The position numbers and the translations under genes are program-made. A stretch of DNA of 64,000 nucleotides from Sulfuritalea sp. (lineage in GTDB: Bacteria; Pseudomonadota; Gammaproteobacteria; Burkholderiales; Rhodocyclaceae). Each line of letters starts with the position of its first letter. The first letter of the stretch is position 1. The stretch is from assembly GCA_016708585.1 (NCBI GenBank), contig JADJFK010000028.1, forward strand, positions 1 through 64,000. Reading direction: 5' to 3'. The notes below the pieces were generated by a model, which did not search any database, was not told the DNA's origin, and saw only the letters and a list, made by a program, of their open reading frames with translations. Positions 36,923 through 45,429 of this stretch are shown piece by piece.

Positions 36923-38127
36923 ACGAACAAGCCTTTATCTGCGACGCAATTCGGACACCCATCGGCCGTTACGGCGGCACGATGTCCGGCATCCGCATCG
37001 ACGACCTGGCAGCGCTGCCGATCAGGGCCTTGATCGCACGTAATGGCAAGGTCGATTGGGAGGGAGTCGAGGATGTCATCTATGGCTGCGCCAACCAGGC
37101 CGGTGAGGACAACCGCAACGTCGCACGTATGGCCGGCCTGCTGGCTGGACTTCCGGTGGCCGTGCCCGGATCGACGATCAACCGCCTGTGCGGCTCGGGC
37201 ATGGACGCGGTCGGCACGGCGGCGCGCGCCATCAAGGCCGGCGAGACTGCGCTGATGATCGCCGGCGGCGTGGAAAGCATGAGCCGCGCGCCCTTCGTCA
37301 TGCCCAAGGCCGACAGCGCGTTCTCGCGCAGCAACGCCGTATATGACACAACCATCGGCTGGCGCTTCGTGAACAAACTGATGAAGGCGCAATACGGCAT
37401 CGATTCGATGCCCGAAACCGCCGACAACGTCGCCGCCGAGTTCGGGATAGCCCGCGCCGACCAGGACGCCTTCGCTCTGCGCTCGCAGCAGCGCTGGGGC
37501 GCCGCCAACGCAGCCGGCTGCTTCCGGGACGAGATAGTCCCGGTCGAGGTCGCGCAGAAAAAGGGCGAGACTAAGCTCTTCGATACCGACGAACATCCGC
37601 GCACCAACACCACCCTGGAACAACTGGCCAAGCTTAAAGGCATCAACGGCCCTGAACTGACGGTAACAGCGGGCAACGCGTCCGGCGTCAACGACGGCGC
37701 CTGTGCGCTGCTGATCGCCTCGGAAGCCGCCGCGAAGGCCCATGGCGTGACGCCGAAAGCACGTGTCGTGGCGATGGCCACCGCCGGCGTGGCGCCGCGC
37801 ATCATGGGCTTCGGCCCTGCGCCGGCGGTGAAGAAGCTGCTGGCGCAGACCGGCCTCTCCTTGGCGCAGATGGACGTCATCGAGCTCAACGAAGCTTTCG
37901 CTGCCCAAGGCCTCGCCGTCACCCGTGACCTCGGCCTCGCCGACGACGACCCGCGCGTCAATCCGAACGGCGGCGCCATCGCCATCGGCCATCCGTTGGG
38001 CATGAGCGGCGCACGCTTGGTCACCACGGCCATGTACCAACTGCACCGGACCGGCGGCCGCTATGCGCTGTGCACCATGTGCATTGGGGTCGGCCAAGGC
38101 ATCGCGCTGATCATCGAAAGGGTCTGA
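36919..38127 (+). CDS. 3-Oxoadipyl-CoA/acetyl-CoA-type thiolase
   Basis: A 402-residue thiolase very like PcaF/PaaJ, which cleaves 3-oxoadipyl-CoA to succinyl-CoA and acetyl-CoA. It has MNEQAFICDAIRTPIGRYGG, the nucleophile Cys in NRLCGSGMDAVGTA, GGVESMSRAPFVM, ELNEAFAAQGLAV, NPNGGAIAIGHPLGMSGARL and the second Cys in CTMCIGVGQG. It overlaps the aldehyde dehydrogenase gene by 4 bp. As the last step of the box pathway it would regenerate succinyl-CoA used by the CoA-transferase. The isomerase, hydratase and dehydrogenase for the steps in between are not in the window. Confidence 0.9.
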   Translation: MNEQAFICDAIRTPIGRYGGTMSGIRIDDLAALPIRALIARNGKVDWEGVEDVIYGCANQAGEDNRNVARMAGLLAGLPVAVPGSTINRLCGSGMDAVGTAARAIKAGETALMIAGGVESMSRAPFVMPKADSAFSRSNAVYDTTIGWRFVNKLMKAQYGIDSMPETADNVAAEFGIARADQDAFALRSQQRWGAANAAGCFRDEIVPVEVAQKKGETKLFDTDEHPRTNTTLEQLAKLKGINGPELTVTAGNASGVNDGACALLIASEAAAKAHGVTPKARVVAMATAGVAPRIMGFGPAPAVKKLLAQTGLSLAQMDVIELNEAFAAQGLAVTRDLGLADDDPRVNPNGGAIAIGHPLGMSGARLVTTAMYQLHRTGGRYALCTMCIGVGQGIALIIERV

Positions 38128-38207
38128 GACCCTGTCAAGAATGCCGCAGGTGTCGCGGGTTTTTAGACTTGTCCGGTTCTGTAGCACATGAATTGTCCGC
38201 TTTTTCT

Positions 38208-38262
38208 GTTGGGGGCGGGAAGCGGCGGAGGGCGTAGCCCAAAGCCGGTTTCCGCCCCCAAC
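38208..38262. other. 11-bp perfect inverted repeat after the thiolase gene
   Basis: GTTGGGGGCGG (38208-38218) and CCGCCCCCAAC (38252-38262) enclose a 33-base loop. There is no T tract, so it is not a clear terminator. Another short pair, TTCAGGC (38281) and GCCTGAA (38314), follows. It may be the edge of a former mobile element. Confidence 0.4.
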
Positions 38263-38361
38263 GGCGCGCTTGGCGGACGGTTCAGGCGGCCTGTTGCAAA
38301 TCATCAGTGATGGGCCTGAATCGTATTAGCGCATCCGTCAAGGCTACCAAACGCTGATTCC

Positions 38362-38663
38362 GTGTCTTCACTCCGGGAACTCTACGAGTACCAGCCGTCG
38401 TTCGTCATAGGTTTTCATGGCTGCGACAAGAAGATTAGCGAAGGCCTGTTAAGTGGCAAGCCCAGGCATCTCGATCCTTCCCACACGAAGTGGGATTGCT
38501 TCAGGGCATGGGATCCTACTTCTGGGAAGGCAATCCACAGCAGGCCAAAGAATGGACTTACGACTGCGTTGCTGCAGGGTAGATCAAAGTGCCCTTCGTC
38601 ATCGGCGCCGTGATCGATCTTCGTCATTGCCTCGATCTGCTTGATAGCAGCGGACAGCAACAG
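38362..38663 (+). pseudogene. Broken gene of the 'GFHGCD...YFWEGNP' family
   Basis: The reading frame starts LRELYEYQPSFVIGFHGCDK and KISEGLLSGK. Adding one G near 38505 gives WDWLQGMGSYFWEGNPQQAK, the continuation seen in this family of small uncharacterised proteins. An in-frame TAG then interrupts CVAAG*IKVPFVIGAVIDL. So one frameshift plus one nonsense codon inactivate it. The motifs recall ADP-ribosyltransferase-fold toxin-like proteins, but that is only a guess. Past ~38660 it runs directly into a Usp fragment. Confidence 0.55.
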
Positions 38664-38828
38664 GACAATGATGCCCATGAAATGCTGGTGTCCATTCAAG
38701 CAAGAGCCGGCTGTGATCTGATTATCATGGGTACTCATGCTCGCTCCAGTATTGGGAAGTTTTTTCTGGGAAGTGTTGCTGCATTTGTGCTCGGAGAGTC
38801 CGAGATGCCGGTGTTGCTCTACCGCTGA
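38664..38828 (+). pseudogene. 3' fragment of a universal stress protein gene
   Basis: DAHEMLVSIQARAGCDLIIM, GTHARSSIGKFFLGSVAAFV and LGESEMPVLLYR are the last ~50 residues of a Usp domain with the ATP-binding G-x2-G-x9-G(S) region. The first two thirds are missing, and the fragment is fused in frame to the previous broken gene. It is not a recent copy of the intact Usp at 8454, as residues differ widely. Confidence 0.7.
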
Positions 38829-38990
38829 GGTAGTTGGTTGGTCGCGTCCCTAACATTGGTAAGTCAGCAAGATTGCGATGTCTGGATGCTCAATGCTCGC
38901 TAAGAGATTTCGCGTCAATCACGAGCGCGTGCAGTAGGTAGCCGGCCTGACCGGAATCGCGTTCAGATTGGAGGGTGGGACTTACAATAC

Positions 38991-39668
38991 TCAGGCTACC
39001 GTCAGCGCTTTTCCATTTTGCTTCGGCCCGAGCTTCAGCAGAAACGGAACGGCACGCTCTGCCCACGCGGTCGCCGATTCGTATTCGCCCGCGGCTTCGC
39101 CGAACGACCTGCGCAGCATATCGGTATCGATGATTCCGGGATTCAGCGGAATGGCGGCCATGCCCTTGGGCAGTTCCTGCGCCAGGGATCGAGTTAGCCC
39201 CTCGATGGCCCACTTGCTGGCGCAGTAGGGGGCGGCGTCGGGTGCCGAAACGCGTCCCCAGCCCGAACTGAAATTGATGATCACTCCGCTGCCTTGCTCG
39301 ATCATGGCCGGCACGAAATGGCGCACCATGTTGGCCGTGCCTTTTACATTTACGTCGATCAGAGCGGCAAACTCCGCTGCCGGTACTTCCCATAGCGGGG
39401 CCGGGGTATTCGTCAGCGCGGCGTTGTTGATCAGGATGTCGGGTGGTCCCATCGTCGTCAGTACATGGCGTGCCCATTGGCCGACCTGCATATCATCGGC
39501 GACATCCACGGTCGCAAAGCGATGAGGTGCCACGAACTGCAGCCGGAGTTTCTCGATGGCGGCTTCGGAGCGCCCGCATCCGGCAACGCTATGTCCACGA
39601 GCCGCGAATTCGTCGAGCATGGCGCGGCCGAGGCCACGGGTCACGCCGGTGATTACGATGCGTTTCAT
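38991..39668 (-). CDS. Short-chain dehydrogenase/reductase
   Basis: A 225-residue classical SDR. Nucleotide motif TGVTRGLGRAM near the N terminus, NNAALTN, catalytic Ser in NFSSGWGRVSAP, and YCASKW with Tyr/Lys. LNPGIIDTDML follows. The substrate cannot be told. It is on the minus strand and follows the ProQ-domain gene and a small membrane-anchored ORF in one direction, so the three may be co-transcribed. Confidence 0.9.
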   Translation of the reverse strand: MKRIVITGVTRGLGRAMLDEFAARGHSVAGCGRSEAAIEKLRLQFVAPHRFATVDVADDMQVGQWARHVLTTMGPPDILINNAALTNTPAPLWEVPAAEFAALIDVNVKGTANMVRHFVPAMIEQGSGVIINFSSGWGRVSAPDAAPYCASKWAIEGLTRSLAQELPKGMAAIPLNPGIIDTDMLRRSFGEAAGEYESATAWAERAVPFLLKLGPKQNGKALTVA

Positions 39669-39686
39669 TGATTTGCTTGTTCCCGC

Positions 39687-39872
39687 TTACCTGTGTTCGT
39701 TCGAGGGTCCCGATCCCGCATTGGGCGGGGGAGGGCTGTTCGTCATCCCGACCGAGAATGAACGGGCGGCCAGAGCCATGACACTGAGTGCCAGCGCCAT
39801 CGTCGATCGGAAGAGCATTCGGAGTCGAGCAGGTTTCAGGATGTCGTCGATAGCACTCTGTAGCATCGTCAT
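39687..39872 (-). CDS. Small hypothetical protein with one hydrophobic segment
   Basis: 61 residues, MTMLQSAIDDILKPARLRML then a hydrophobic stretch ALALSVMALAARS and a polar Pro/Ser tail. Its start overlaps the end of the ProQ-domain gene by 4 bp (ATGA), which argues that it is translated. No known family is recognised. Function unknown. Confidence 0.4.
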   Translation of the reverse strand: MTMLQSAIDDILKPARLRMLFRSTMALALSVMALAARSFSVGMTNSPPPPNAGSGPSNEHR

Positions 39873-40255
39873 TTCTGCCCGAACTTGTCGACCAGTTGTT
39901 GCAGCTTGGCCTGATGTTCCTGGGCCTTGAGCTGTTCGCGACGTTGTTCTGCCTGCTTGCGAAACCGGTCCTTGAGATCCTGGTTGGCCTGTTTCTGTTG
40001 TTCCGGAGTGATGTCGCCAGTCGGCACACCATCAAGTCCGAATCGGCTGCCACCTGCCGCGACGACTTTGAGATACCTGGTGGAAGCGGTATGGCGTTGC
40101 AAGGTTCGTCGTAGCGCTGCTTTGTCGATGTCGGGATGTGCCGCAATGATGGCCTTGTGAATGCCGACAGCCAGCGGCTGGATGTCCCTAAATACGGGGT
40201 AAGTCGCGACCAAGCGAGCAAGGACCGGGTCGCGGTGAGGAGGGCTGCTCAGCAT
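39869..40255 (-). CDS. ProQ/FinO-domain RNA-binding protein
   Basis: A 128-residue protein. Residues ~10-75 match a ProQ/FinO domain: YPVFRDIQPLAVGIHKAIIA, HPDIDKAALRRTLQRHTAST and RYLKVVAAGGSRFGLDG. The C-terminal third is a charged, Gln-rich helix (QQKQANQDLKDRFRKQAEQR). FinO-type proteins bind small RNAs and can repress conjugation genes, so it may be an element-borne regulator. A chromosomal ProQ-like role is equally possible. Confidence 0.85.
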   Translation of the reverse strand: MLSSPPHRDPVLARLVATYPVFRDIQPLAVGIHKAIIAAHPDIDKAALRRTLQRHTASTRYLKVVAAGGSRFGLDGVPTGDITPEQQKQANQDLKDRFRKQAEQRREQLKAQEHQAKLQQLVDKFGQK

Positions 40256-40366
40256 GGGATGAATTATGCGCGATGGAACTTGCTCTGTCTCTCGTTGTGC
40301 AACTTTCTGCAGCGCTTAGTCAGGGATCACGTTGGGCCGCGCCTGCGCTGTTTAGCTGTTCGGTGA

Positions 40367-41377
40367 TCAGATTGCGTTAGCCTTATGCTGGACAGCTCGA
40401 CATCGTTCCATCAGACCCTTGAACGGCTCGACGTCATCCAGGAACAAGCCGTCATCGACCATATGTTGATAGTCGGCGGCTAACTTGGCCAAGGCATCGT
40501 CATCAGGTATGAGTTGGAGTCCGCCGGAGACGGCAGCGTGATAGTCGATGACTTCGCCTTGCGGGTTCTTTTCTGCAAAGAACATACTCTTGTGATCGGC
40601 AACTGCTCGGGCGAGTGTTTTGTCCGCGATGGCTGTTTTTACGAAGCCGGCCGCATCCAGGCGAGTCACATCATGCCAGTGGCGCGCGAAGCGGTCACCG
40701 CCACGGAAGGCACCTTGTATGCAGAACACATGAATCGCCGTGGCCTTCTCCCAGAAGGTTCTTTCGGCGCGCATGACCCGCGGCGTTGCGCTCGGAAACT
40801 CGACTCCTCGCAGATGTGCAGCCGCATCACAGGTGATGGCACGGGGTTCGCTGGGCTCGCCGGTGGAACGGGCACCGAATTCCAACATCACAGCCGGCGC
40901 GACGTAGCCCGTGCCGGTGACCAGCGGTGTGTAGTCGATGAACACTTTGTCGCCCTCGGCCCGTACCGTTGCTGGCAAACCTTGCTGCACGAGGTCTTGC
41001 TTGAGACGGGGCACGATCTCGGCGCCCACCCAGTCTGACAGGCGCAGGCGAATCTCCTTGCTCCATTTCTTCTCTTGGCTCTTGCTGGTTGGCAGCGGCG
41101 CATTTGCATCGCCCACCAGATCGCTGGCGATGGCGCGGATGTCGTAGGTCAGGTCAACATCTTCGGAGAAGCGCCGGATGACACCGTAGGCTTTTGACAA
41201 GGAAGTGCCGCCCTTGAATACCAAGTGGTCAGCGTAGGGGCCGGAAAAAAGGTGCCGCAGTGCCCAGACCACCCAGATGTCTTTTTCCAGCAGATGGGGC
41301 GGAAGACCGGATAGGTTGGCTGCCGCGTCGAGTGCGTCCAGGCGATCAGAGGGGGAGAGTTGGAAGAATTCAGCCAT
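40367..41377 (-). CDS. AbiEii-type nucleotidyltransferase toxin
   Basis: A 336-residue nucleotidyltransferase of the AbiEii/type IV toxin family. Motifs FKGGTSLSKAYGVIRRFSED and DVDLTYD hold the G-S and D-x-D metal site; LEKDIWVVWALRHLF lies before it and ADHKSMFF near the end is a further family motif. It overlaps the upstream antitoxin gene by 8 bp. Systems of this kind act in abortive phage infection and in keeping mobile elements. It sits close to the island end, as such genes often do. Confidence 0.9.
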   Translation of the reverse strand: MAEFFQLSPSDRLDALDAAANLSGLPPHLLEKDIWVVWALRHLFSGPYADHLVFKGGTSLSKAYGVIRRFSEDVDLTYDIRAIASDLVGDANAPLPTSKSQEKKWSKEIRLRLSDWVGAEIVPRLKQDLVQQGLPATVRAEGDKVFIDYTPLVTGTGYVAPAVMLEFGARSTGEPSEPRAITCDAAAHLRGVEFPSATPRVMRAERTFWEKATAIHVFCIQGAFRGGDRFARHWHDVTRLDAAGFVKTAIADKTLARAVADHKSMFFAEKNPQGEVIDYHAAVSGGLQLIPDDDALAKLAADYQHMVDDGLFLDDVEPFKGLMERCRAVQHKANAI

Positions 41378-41966
41378 GCGGCACCAGAGCGCTGATCTCT
41401 TGGGCCATCCACGTTGGCAGGCGCGCGCGCGCCGATGCGACTTCTTTCAACTCGGAAGGCGGTAGCTTGGTGCGCAGCGTCCGGATCGCTTCACTGGCTT
41501 TCTCCGGACCCAACCAAGCCAGAGCCCGAACCACTTCGCCTGCGGCCCGCCCAGGAAATATCAGTTGCCAAATCGGTGCATGCCGGAGCTCGACAATTTG
41601 CGCGCCCAATTTCAAGCGGCGACTGGGGCCGGACGTGAGATAGACCGCCCGCATCGGCACTTGTGTGGTCAGGCCAAGCACGTTGGCGGCGGCGGCGCCG
41701 TGCGACACGATGGTTTCCCCACGCTGGTTCGCCAGGCCCTCGACCATCTTGACTGTCGAAGGGGCGCGGGTGCCGTGGCGGCTCTCGACGGGTGCGACAT
41801 AGATACCGCGGCCAGCACGCAGCAGGGAGCCGCGCCGCACAAGGCGGGACAGCACTTGATCCACGGCTGCTCGATTGCCCAAGTGCAACAGTTCTTTTGC
41901 GACCAAAGGCGTGCCCTCCGGCATTCCGGCGGCGTGTTCCAAGACTTGTTTGGTGAGGGTTTCCAT
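41370..41966 (-). CDS. AbiEi-type antitoxin (DUF6088-like, winged-helix)
   Basis: A 198-residue protein from METLTKQVLEHAAGMPEGTP; the start at 41966 has GGAG eight bases before it, better than an in-frame ATG at 42011. The N terminus is a winged helix (NRAAVDQVLSRLVRRGSLLR, AGRGIYVAP), followed by HGAAAANVLGL and a C-terminal antitoxin domain. It represses its own operon in studied relatives and neutralises the AbiEii partner encoded immediately downstream. Confidence 0.88.
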   Translation of the reverse strand: METLTKQVLEHAAGMPEGTPLVAKELLHLGNRAAVDQVLSRLVRRGSLLRAGRGIYVAPVESRHGTRAPSTVKMVEGLANQRGETIVSHGAAAANVLGLTTQVPMRAVYLTSGPSRRLKLGAQIVELRHAPIWQLIFPGRAAGEVVRALAWLGPEKASEAIRTLRTKLPPSELKEVASARARLPTWMAQEISALVPHG

Positions 41967-42193
41967 GGCGATATCTCCAGACTGGTAGAAGTATGAGGCT
42001 ACTTCTGACACTTTTCAAGTCTTGAGTCTATTCGCTATGTAGTGATATTTGAACGGAGACGGCCGCCACCTGTGATAGAAATGTACGGCATGATGCGGTA
42101 AGACTAGTGATAAGGCGGTTTGCGAGAGCGCCTGGTTGATAAAAAGTTACATATAATCAATGCGTACTTTCTTTGCAAAACTCACTGATCCGC

Positions 42194-42238
42194 CTTCTAA
42201 GCCGGGGGTAGTGGGTTCGAATCCCGCCGGGCGGGCCA
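42194..42238 (+). other. 3' half of tRNA-Arg(UCU): island attachment site
   Basis: From the anticodon loop CTTCTAA the sequence continues as a tRNA 3' half: GCCGG stem strand, variable loop, GTGGG-TTCGAAT-CCCGC T-arm, acceptor strand CGGGCGG, G and CCA at 42236-42238. The 5' strand of the anticodon stem is TCCGC, not the CCGGC needed, and no D-arm or 5' acceptor strand exists upstream. A tRNA 3' half starting at the anticodon loop is the usual scar left by tyrosine-recombinase integration. It marks one end of the 1-42.2 kb island. Confidence 0.75.
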
Positions 42239-42286
42239 ATTCGATTTTCATTCCTGCCCTCAAAGATCGCAGCCGCACCCAACGCC

Positions 42287-42886
42287 ATGAATGCGCCCCC
42301 GGCCGCCACCTACGTCTGTATCGCGCGCCACGGCGAAACCGACTGGAATGTCGCCGGCGTACTGCAGGGATGGCTCGATGTCCCGCTCAACGACAAGGGG
42401 CGGCGGCAGGCGTATCAGATGCTGGCGGGCCTGGCACAGGTCGGATTTTCGAAGGTTTATTCAAGCCCGCTGGTGCGCGCCCGTGAAACCGCCGAGATCA
42501 TCACCCGTTCGCTGCGGCTGGGGCCGCCCGAAATCCACGACGGGCTGAAAGAACGCAACTTCGGCGCCATCCAGGGCATTCCGAAGGCGGAACTGGCGGA
42601 CTTGAATCCGGTGCTATTGCAGCAGATTCTCAAGCGGAATCCGGCAACCGATTTCGAGCAGGGCGAATCCATGGACGACTTTGCCGACCGCGTGCTGCAC
42701 GCCGTCGCCGAGATTGCCCGGCCGAATCCCGGCAAACGCATCCTGGTCATCACCCACGGCTGGACCATGGACGTGATCACGCGGCACATCGCCGGATTGC
42801 CGCGCAGCGCGATCCTCGGCATGAAACGCCGGAATGGCGAGAGCGCGTGGCTCGATGTCCGCGGCAAATCGATACGGCCGCTGTGA
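42287..42886 (+). CDS. Histidine phosphatase (phosphoglycerate-mutase-like)
   Basis: A 199-residue member of the histidine phosphatase superfamily. The phosphohistidine motif is CIARHGETDWN near residue 10; SSPLVRARETAEII, a Glu in HDGLKERNFG, and the second His in ITHGWTMDVI complete the active site. Relatives include GpmB-like broad phosphatases and CobC. Substrate unknown. It is the first chromosomal gene after the island attachment site. Confidence 0.92.
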   Translation: MNAPPAATYVCIARHGETDWNVAGVLQGWLDVPLNDKGRRQAYQMLAGLAQVGFSKVYSSPLVRARETAEIITRSLRLGPPEIHDGLKERNFGAIQGIPKAELADLNPVLLQQILKRNPATDFEQGESMDDFADRVLHAVAEIARPNPGKRILVITHGWTMDVITRHIAGLPRSAILGMKRRNGESAWLDVRGKSIRPL

Positions 42887-42911
42887 CGCGCCGCCCGGTC
42901 GGCAACGCTCC

Positions 42912-43673
42912 TTATTGCGCCTTGACCTTGGCCTCGTAGCGGGCGATGATCGCCGCATGGTTGCCGTCGCGCTTCATGGCGTCGAGCGCCTTCTGCAACT
43001 TGTCGGTGGTGGCTTGCGGCAGGCCGAGGTTGCAGGCCAGGTAGTTCTCCGAGGACTGGAATACCCAGACCGGAACGACATCCTTGACACCTGTCTTGGC
43101 GGCGATGTGGGCGCCCGAATAGTAGCCCGTGACCCACAGGTCGATCTTGTCGGGTTCCGTGCGGTTGAGCGTCAGCTTCGAGGGATTTTTCGCGTCATCG
43201 GGTTCCGGAACGCGGAAGGTGACCCGTAGGTCCTTGAGGTAACGTTCCTTGGCATCGCCTTGCAACACGCCGACGCGATACTGGGTCAGGTCGTCGGGGC
43301 GCGCCAGCGTGCCCTTGAAGCCTTTTTTGGCGAAGGCCGCCCACTTGTTCTCCACGATCGGCCCGATCCATTTGAACACCTTTTCGCGGTTTTCGGTCCG
43401 CGCGGTGCTGTAGACGCAGGTGTTCGGATAAACCTGGGCACGGTCGTAGGCATCCTTCCATGACAGCATTTCGTCCTTGTGGACGATGCCGGCGCGCTTG
43501 AAGACTTCATTCACCACTTCCGCCGCCATGCCGGTAAGCTTCTTGTCCTCCAGGTACTGGAAGGGATAGGCGTCCTCGGTCAGCAGGTTGATGGTCTGTG
43601 CAACGGCGGCAACCGGCGCGGTGGAACATAGGGCCGCGCACAGGGCGATGCGTAGCGGCTTGAGTGAGGTCAT
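42912..43673 (-). CDS. Periplasmic solute-binding protein, amino-acid type (SBP_bac_3)
   Basis: 253 residues with a signal peptide (MTSLKPLRIALCAALCSTAP, cut near AVAQT). The mature part reads INLLTEDAYPFQYLEDKKLT, GMAAEVVNEVFKRAGI, and YSTARTENREKVFKWIGPIV, matching family 3 binding proteins. No permease or ATPase genes adjoin it, so it may sense or bind a solute rather than serve a transporter here. It converges on the phosphatase gene. Confidence 0.88.
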   Translation of the reverse strand: MTSLKPLRIALCAALCSTAPVAAVAQTINLLTEDAYPFQYLEDKKLTGMAAEVVNEVFKRAGIVHKDEMLSWKDAYDRAQVYPNTCVYSTARTENREKVFKWIGPIVENKWAAFAKKGFKGTLARPDDLTQYRVGVLQGDAKERYLKDLRVTFRVPEPDDAKNPSKLTLNRTEPDKIDLWVTGYYSGAHIAAKTGVKDVVPVWVFQSSENYLACNLGLPQATTDKLQKALDAMKRDGNHAAIIARYEAKVKAQ

Positions 43674-44481
<808 letters not shown>

Positions 44482-44532
44482 GCGGATTCCTGCTGGTTCC
44501 TGCCATTGCGGCAGGGCGCGAATTATAGCGGA

Positions 44533-45381
44533 TCAGCCCTCGCTGTGCCGCAGCGAGAGGTCGATGGCGCGCACGTTCTTGGTCAGGCCTCCGATCGATA
44601 TCCGATCGACGCCGGTTTCGGCGATGGCGCGCACGGTTTCCAGGCTGACGCCGCCGGAGGCTTCGAGTTCGGCGCGGCCGGCGGTGAGGCCGACGGCCTG
44701 GCGCATCTGGTGCAGGTCCATGTTGTCGAGCAGGATCATCTTCGCACCGGCGTCGAGGGCTTCGGCGAGCTGTTCCAGGGTCTCGACCTCGATCTGGATG
44801 AAGACGTCGCCGCGGCCGATGGCGCGCGCCTGCTCCAGCGCGGCGGTAACGCCGCCGGCGGCCATGATGTGGTTTTCCTTGATCAGGATGCCGTCATAGA
44901 GGCCGAGGCGGTGGTTGCTGCCGCCGCCGCAGGTGACGGCGTATTTCTGCGCCAGGCGCAGGCCGGGCAGGGTCTTGCGCGTGTCGACGATGCGCGCGCC
45001 GGTGCCGGCGATGGCATCGACGTAGAGCCGCGTGGCGGTGGCCGTGGCCGAGAGCAGTTGCAGGAAATTCAGCGCGGCGCGCTCGGCGGTGAGCAGGGCA
45101 CGGGTGTTGGCTTCGATCTCGCAAACGACCTCGCCGGCGCCGATGGTGTCGCCGTCGCGCATGTTCCAGCGAATCTCGGTAAGGGGATCGAGTCGTCGGA
45201 AGCAGGAGTCGAACCATGCCGTACCGGCCAGAACTGCGTCCTCGCGGCTGACGACGGTGCCCTGCGAGCGCTTGTCACCCGGGCTCAGCAGTGCGGTCAG
45301 GTCGCCGCCGCCGATGTCTTCGGCCAGGGCGGCAAGCACGTTGCGCTGTACTTCGGCGGCGAGCTGGAGGGGCAGGTCCAT
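44533..45381 (-). CDS. nadC: Nicotinate-nucleotide pyrophosphorylase (chromosomal copy)
   Basis: 282-residue quinolinate phosphoribosyltransferase of NAD synthesis. Motifs are conventional: VDTRKTLPGLRLAQKYAV, GGGSNHRLGLYDGILIKENH, QIEVETLEQL, ILLDNMDLHQM and ISIGGLTKN. It contrasts with the island nadC at 18455, which has unusual residues at three of these places. It is divergent in neither context nor composition from neighbouring housekeeping genes, so it is the likely resident enzyme. Confidence 0.96.
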   Translation of the reverse strand: MDLPLQLAAEVQRNVLAALAEDIGGGDLTALLSPGDKRSQGTVVSREDAVLAGTAWFDSCFRRLDPLTEIRWNMRDGDTIGAGEVVCEIEANTRALLTAERAALNFLQLLSATATATRLYVDAIAGTGARIVDTRKTLPGLRLAQKYAVTCGGGSNHRLGLYDGILIKENHIMAAGGVTAALEQARAIGRGDVFIQIEVETLEQLAEALDAGAKMILLDNMDLHQMRQAVGLTAGRAELEASGGVSLETVRAIAETGVDRISIGGLTKNVRAIDLSLRHSEG

Positions 45382-45429
45382 GATGTTCGGGTAGCTGGTT
45401 TTTACGCCGCCGATTCTAGCATCGCGGCT

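Noticed and set aside
38128..38361. Insertion-sequence end after the thiolase gene
   Set aside because: An 11-bp inverted repeat is present, but there is no transposase remnant or recognised terminal sequence, so it is listed only as a repeat.
42160..42238. Complete tRNA-Arg gene
   Set aside because: Only the part from the anticodon loop onward fits. No 5' acceptor strand or D-arm exists upstream, so it is called an attachment-site remnant.
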